This document shows, piece by piece, positions 62,129 to 64,000 of a DNA stretch of 64,000 nucleotides. Each line of letters begins with the position of its first letter. Within the stretch, counting starts at the first letter, position 1. The notes below the pieces were generated by a model. It ran no database searches, was not told the origin of the DNA, and worked only from the letters and a program-made list of their open reading frames with translations. The stretch comes from Sphaerotilus sp. (GTDB taxonomy: Bacteria > Pseudomonadota > Gammaproteobacteria > Burkholderiales > Burkholderiaceae_C), in NCBI RefSeq assembly GCF_013299175.1, contig NZ_JAAFKF010000005.1, forward strand, positions 1 to 64,000. The letters are read 5' to 3'. Made by a program: the position numbers and the translations under genes.

Positions 62129-63985
62129 TCAGTTCAGCTCGCGCCAGGCCGCGCGCCGCAGGGTGTTCGAGCGGTTGCGGATGCCCAGGCCGGCGGCCTT
62201 GAGCTGGGTGCTCTGGTCGCGCTTGGTGAAGAAGGCGCTGACGCGGCTGGCGCTGTCCATGACCCGGCCGACGCCGACGATGAGCGAGGTCGAGACCTCC
62301 ACGTCCCGCACATCGCCCGAGGGCACCAGGAACTGGTAGAGGTAGGAGCTGCCGCCGTTGCCGCAAGGGTCGCCATTCGGGATGGTCGAGGCGAAGGCAA
62401 TCAGCCCGGACGCCAGCGGAATGCCGTCGAGCGATACCCGTTCGCCGCTGGACTGGTCGAGGTCCACGTACCAGCCGTTCTGGGCATTCCAATCGACCGA
62501 CTTGGCCTCGTCCATGCGGCGGCTGGCGTTGAGGGTCTGGCGCACCAGCTTGGCATTCGGGTCGCGCAAGGGGCCGAGTCCGGTGCTGCCCAGGGTGTCG
62601 CGGACCGAGTAGACGGTCTGCAGCCCCGTGGAGGTCAGGTCGGCGTTGTTGACCAGCCGCCCGGTGGCGAAGGAGACGATGGTGATGGGCACGTTGTCGG
62701 ACACCAGCTCGGTGAGGACCGGTTTGCCGGTGATGGGCTGGGGCACCTGGTTGGGTCCGAGCGCCTGGCCCAGCAAGGTGGCCTCGGTGCCGGCAGGGGC
62801 CACGCGGTCGTCGTGGTCGAAGCGCCAGAGGTTGCCGAGCATGTCGCCGGCGTAGAAGCGCAGGGCCGTGTTGTCCGTGTCGCTCGGCACCCAGGCGTTG
62901 AGGCGGCCGAGGTTGTTGGGCGTGGTGGTGTCGCCGGCCGGGGTGATGATCTCGCCCGCACCGGAGCGCAGCTTGCCGGTCAGGGCGTCCAGCAGGTAGA
63001 GCCTGCCACGGCCATCGCCGACGTTGTTGATGCCCGAGGTGAAGGCCACCAGCCAGGTGCCGGTGGCGTCCTTGGTGATCACGGGATTGCCGAAGGTCAG
63101 GCCGAGGTTGGCGTCCGAGAACTCCCACAGCAGCGTGGGCGAGGCCGGGTTGGTGATGTCGAGCGCGTAGTAGTAGCGGCCACCCGCCCCCATGCCACCG
63201 ACGAGGAGGGTGCGCCACTGGCCGTTGGCGTACACGTCGCCGATGGTGGGGGTGGCGTCCAGCAGGTTGATGTGGCTGGCGTCATAGCCCACGTCCGCGA
63301 GCCGGCGCAGGTGGGGCAGCACGCCCCGCGGCACGAAGGCCCACAGCTCTTCGCCGCCTGCGGGGTCGGTCTCGTTCTCGCCGACCTGGAAGGCGTGCAG
63401 CATGCCGTCGTTGGCCGGGGCGTAGACCATCTTGGTGCGCAGGCGGTTGTCGGTGACGAACTGGGTGTAGCCGGCATCGGCGTACTTGAAGGGCGGCTTG
63501 GCGACGTAGACCGGCGCGGCGTTGACGAAGTCGCCGAGCCGGGAGGCGCGGTTGCGGAACACCTGGTTGTCGGGCACGGACACGCCCATCTGGAGCTGGG
63601 TGTCACCGCGCAGGAACTGCACGAGGTTGTCGCCGTTGGCCTTGGCCAGGGCGGCAGGGGTGAGGCGGCTGCACTGCGCCAGCGGACGGGTTCCGGCGCA
63701 CAGGGCATCGAAGTCGGAGTTGTAGCCCAGGGCCAGCAGGTTGGCGTAGGTGAAGTCGAGCAGCCGGCCGGCACCGTTGCCGAACAGGATGCGCCGCGGG
63801 CGGGTGGCGAGGTCGCGCGTGTCGAGCTTGGCGCTGGCACTCCAGACCGCCTTGCCGTCGCTGGTGTCCGGGGCGATGAGTCCGGCGGTGATGGCGTCGG
63901 TGGTGAACTGGAAGGCGCGCAGGTCGCCGTGCCAGGTGGGCGAGTTGCTGTAGCTGGGCAGGAAGACCCAGTTGTCGCCGGTCAC
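62129..63985 (-). CDS. pilY1: PilY1/PilC-like type IV pilus protein, C-terminal part (probably continues beyond the window)
   Basis: KMVYAPANDGMLHAFQVGENETDPAGGEELWAFVPRGVLPHLRRLADVGYDASHINLLDATPTIGDVYANGQWRTLLVGGMGAGGRYYYALDITNP. Confidence 0.85.
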   Translation of the reverse strand: MTGDNWVFLPSYSNSPTWHGDLRAFQFTTDAITAGLIAPDTSDGKAVWSASAKLDTRDLATRPRRILFGNGAGRLLDFTYANLLALGYNSDFDALCAGTRPLAQCSRLTPAALAKANGDNLVQFLRGDTQLQMGVSVPDNQVFRNRASRLGDFVNAAPVYVAKPPFKYADAGYTQFVTDNRLRTKMVYAPANDGMLHAFQVGENETDPAGGEELWAFVPRGVLPHLRRLADVGYDASHINLLDATPTIGDVYANGQWRTLLVGGMGAGGRYYYALDITNPASPTLLWEFSDANLGLTFGNPVITKDATGTWLVAFTSGINNVGDGRGRLYLLDALTGKLRSGAGEIITPAGDTTTPNNLGRLNAWVPSDTDNTALRFYAGDMLGNLWRFDHDDRVAPAGTEATLLGQALGPNQVPQPITGKPVLTELVSDNVPITIVSFATGRLVNNADLTSTGLQTVYSVRDTLGSTGLGPLRDPNAKLVRQTLNASRRMDEAKSVDWNAQNGWYVDLDQSSGERVSLDGIPLASGLIAFASTIPNGDPCGNGGSSYLYQFLVPSGDVRDVEVSTSLIVGVGRVMDSASRVSAFFTKRDQSTQLKAAGLGIRNRSNTLRRAAWRELN

Positions 63986-64000
63986 TGGCGTGAGCGAGCT

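Overview
High-GC chromosomal window of betaproteobacterial (Burkholderiales-like) character with about 50 protein-coding genes. No rRNA, tRNA, CRISPR array, IS element or prophage was recognised. Main blocks: nadE (partial), a zinc metalloprotease, an MCP with almost no periplasmic domain; an M24 peptidase, an orphan TAXI binding protein, RarD and an HtrA-like protease; a long minus-strand chain ribD-ribBX-ribH-nusB-aminotransferase-Ser/Thr kinase-ybgC-tolQRA-GNAT; a minor-pilin cluster (fimT-pilE-pilW-pilX-pilV-like), with a pilY1-like gene about 38 kb away at the window edge; nrdR-glyA; ubiD; pdxH; edd-eda behind a promoter whose spacer is filled by a HexR-like palindrome; PepSY/cytochrome b561/two-component genes facing a multicopper oxidase-SCO-(cytochrome c + periplasmic binding protein fusion) cluster; katG; a SNF2 helicase; two glycosyltransferases in AT-richer surroundings; and a MoxR-DUF58-transglutaminase set. 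The clearest unusual signals are: (1) a collapsed FitAB toxin-antitoxin locus, with antitoxin fused to an internally deleted and frameshifted PIN toxin; (2) a YiiX-like gene frameshifted by an exact 7-bp tandem duplication; (3) katG split by a frameshift at a CGCG tract; (4) the HexR-like operator inside the edd promoter; (5) the cytochrome c/periplasmic-binding-protein fusion in a copper-oxidase cluster; (6) three convergent gene pairs with overlapping coding ends. I did not find an unambiguous new defence or mobile system. The best candidate for an under-described system is the multicopper oxidase/SCO/cytochrome-c-PBP cluster. All family calls come from motif reading only; no searches were run.
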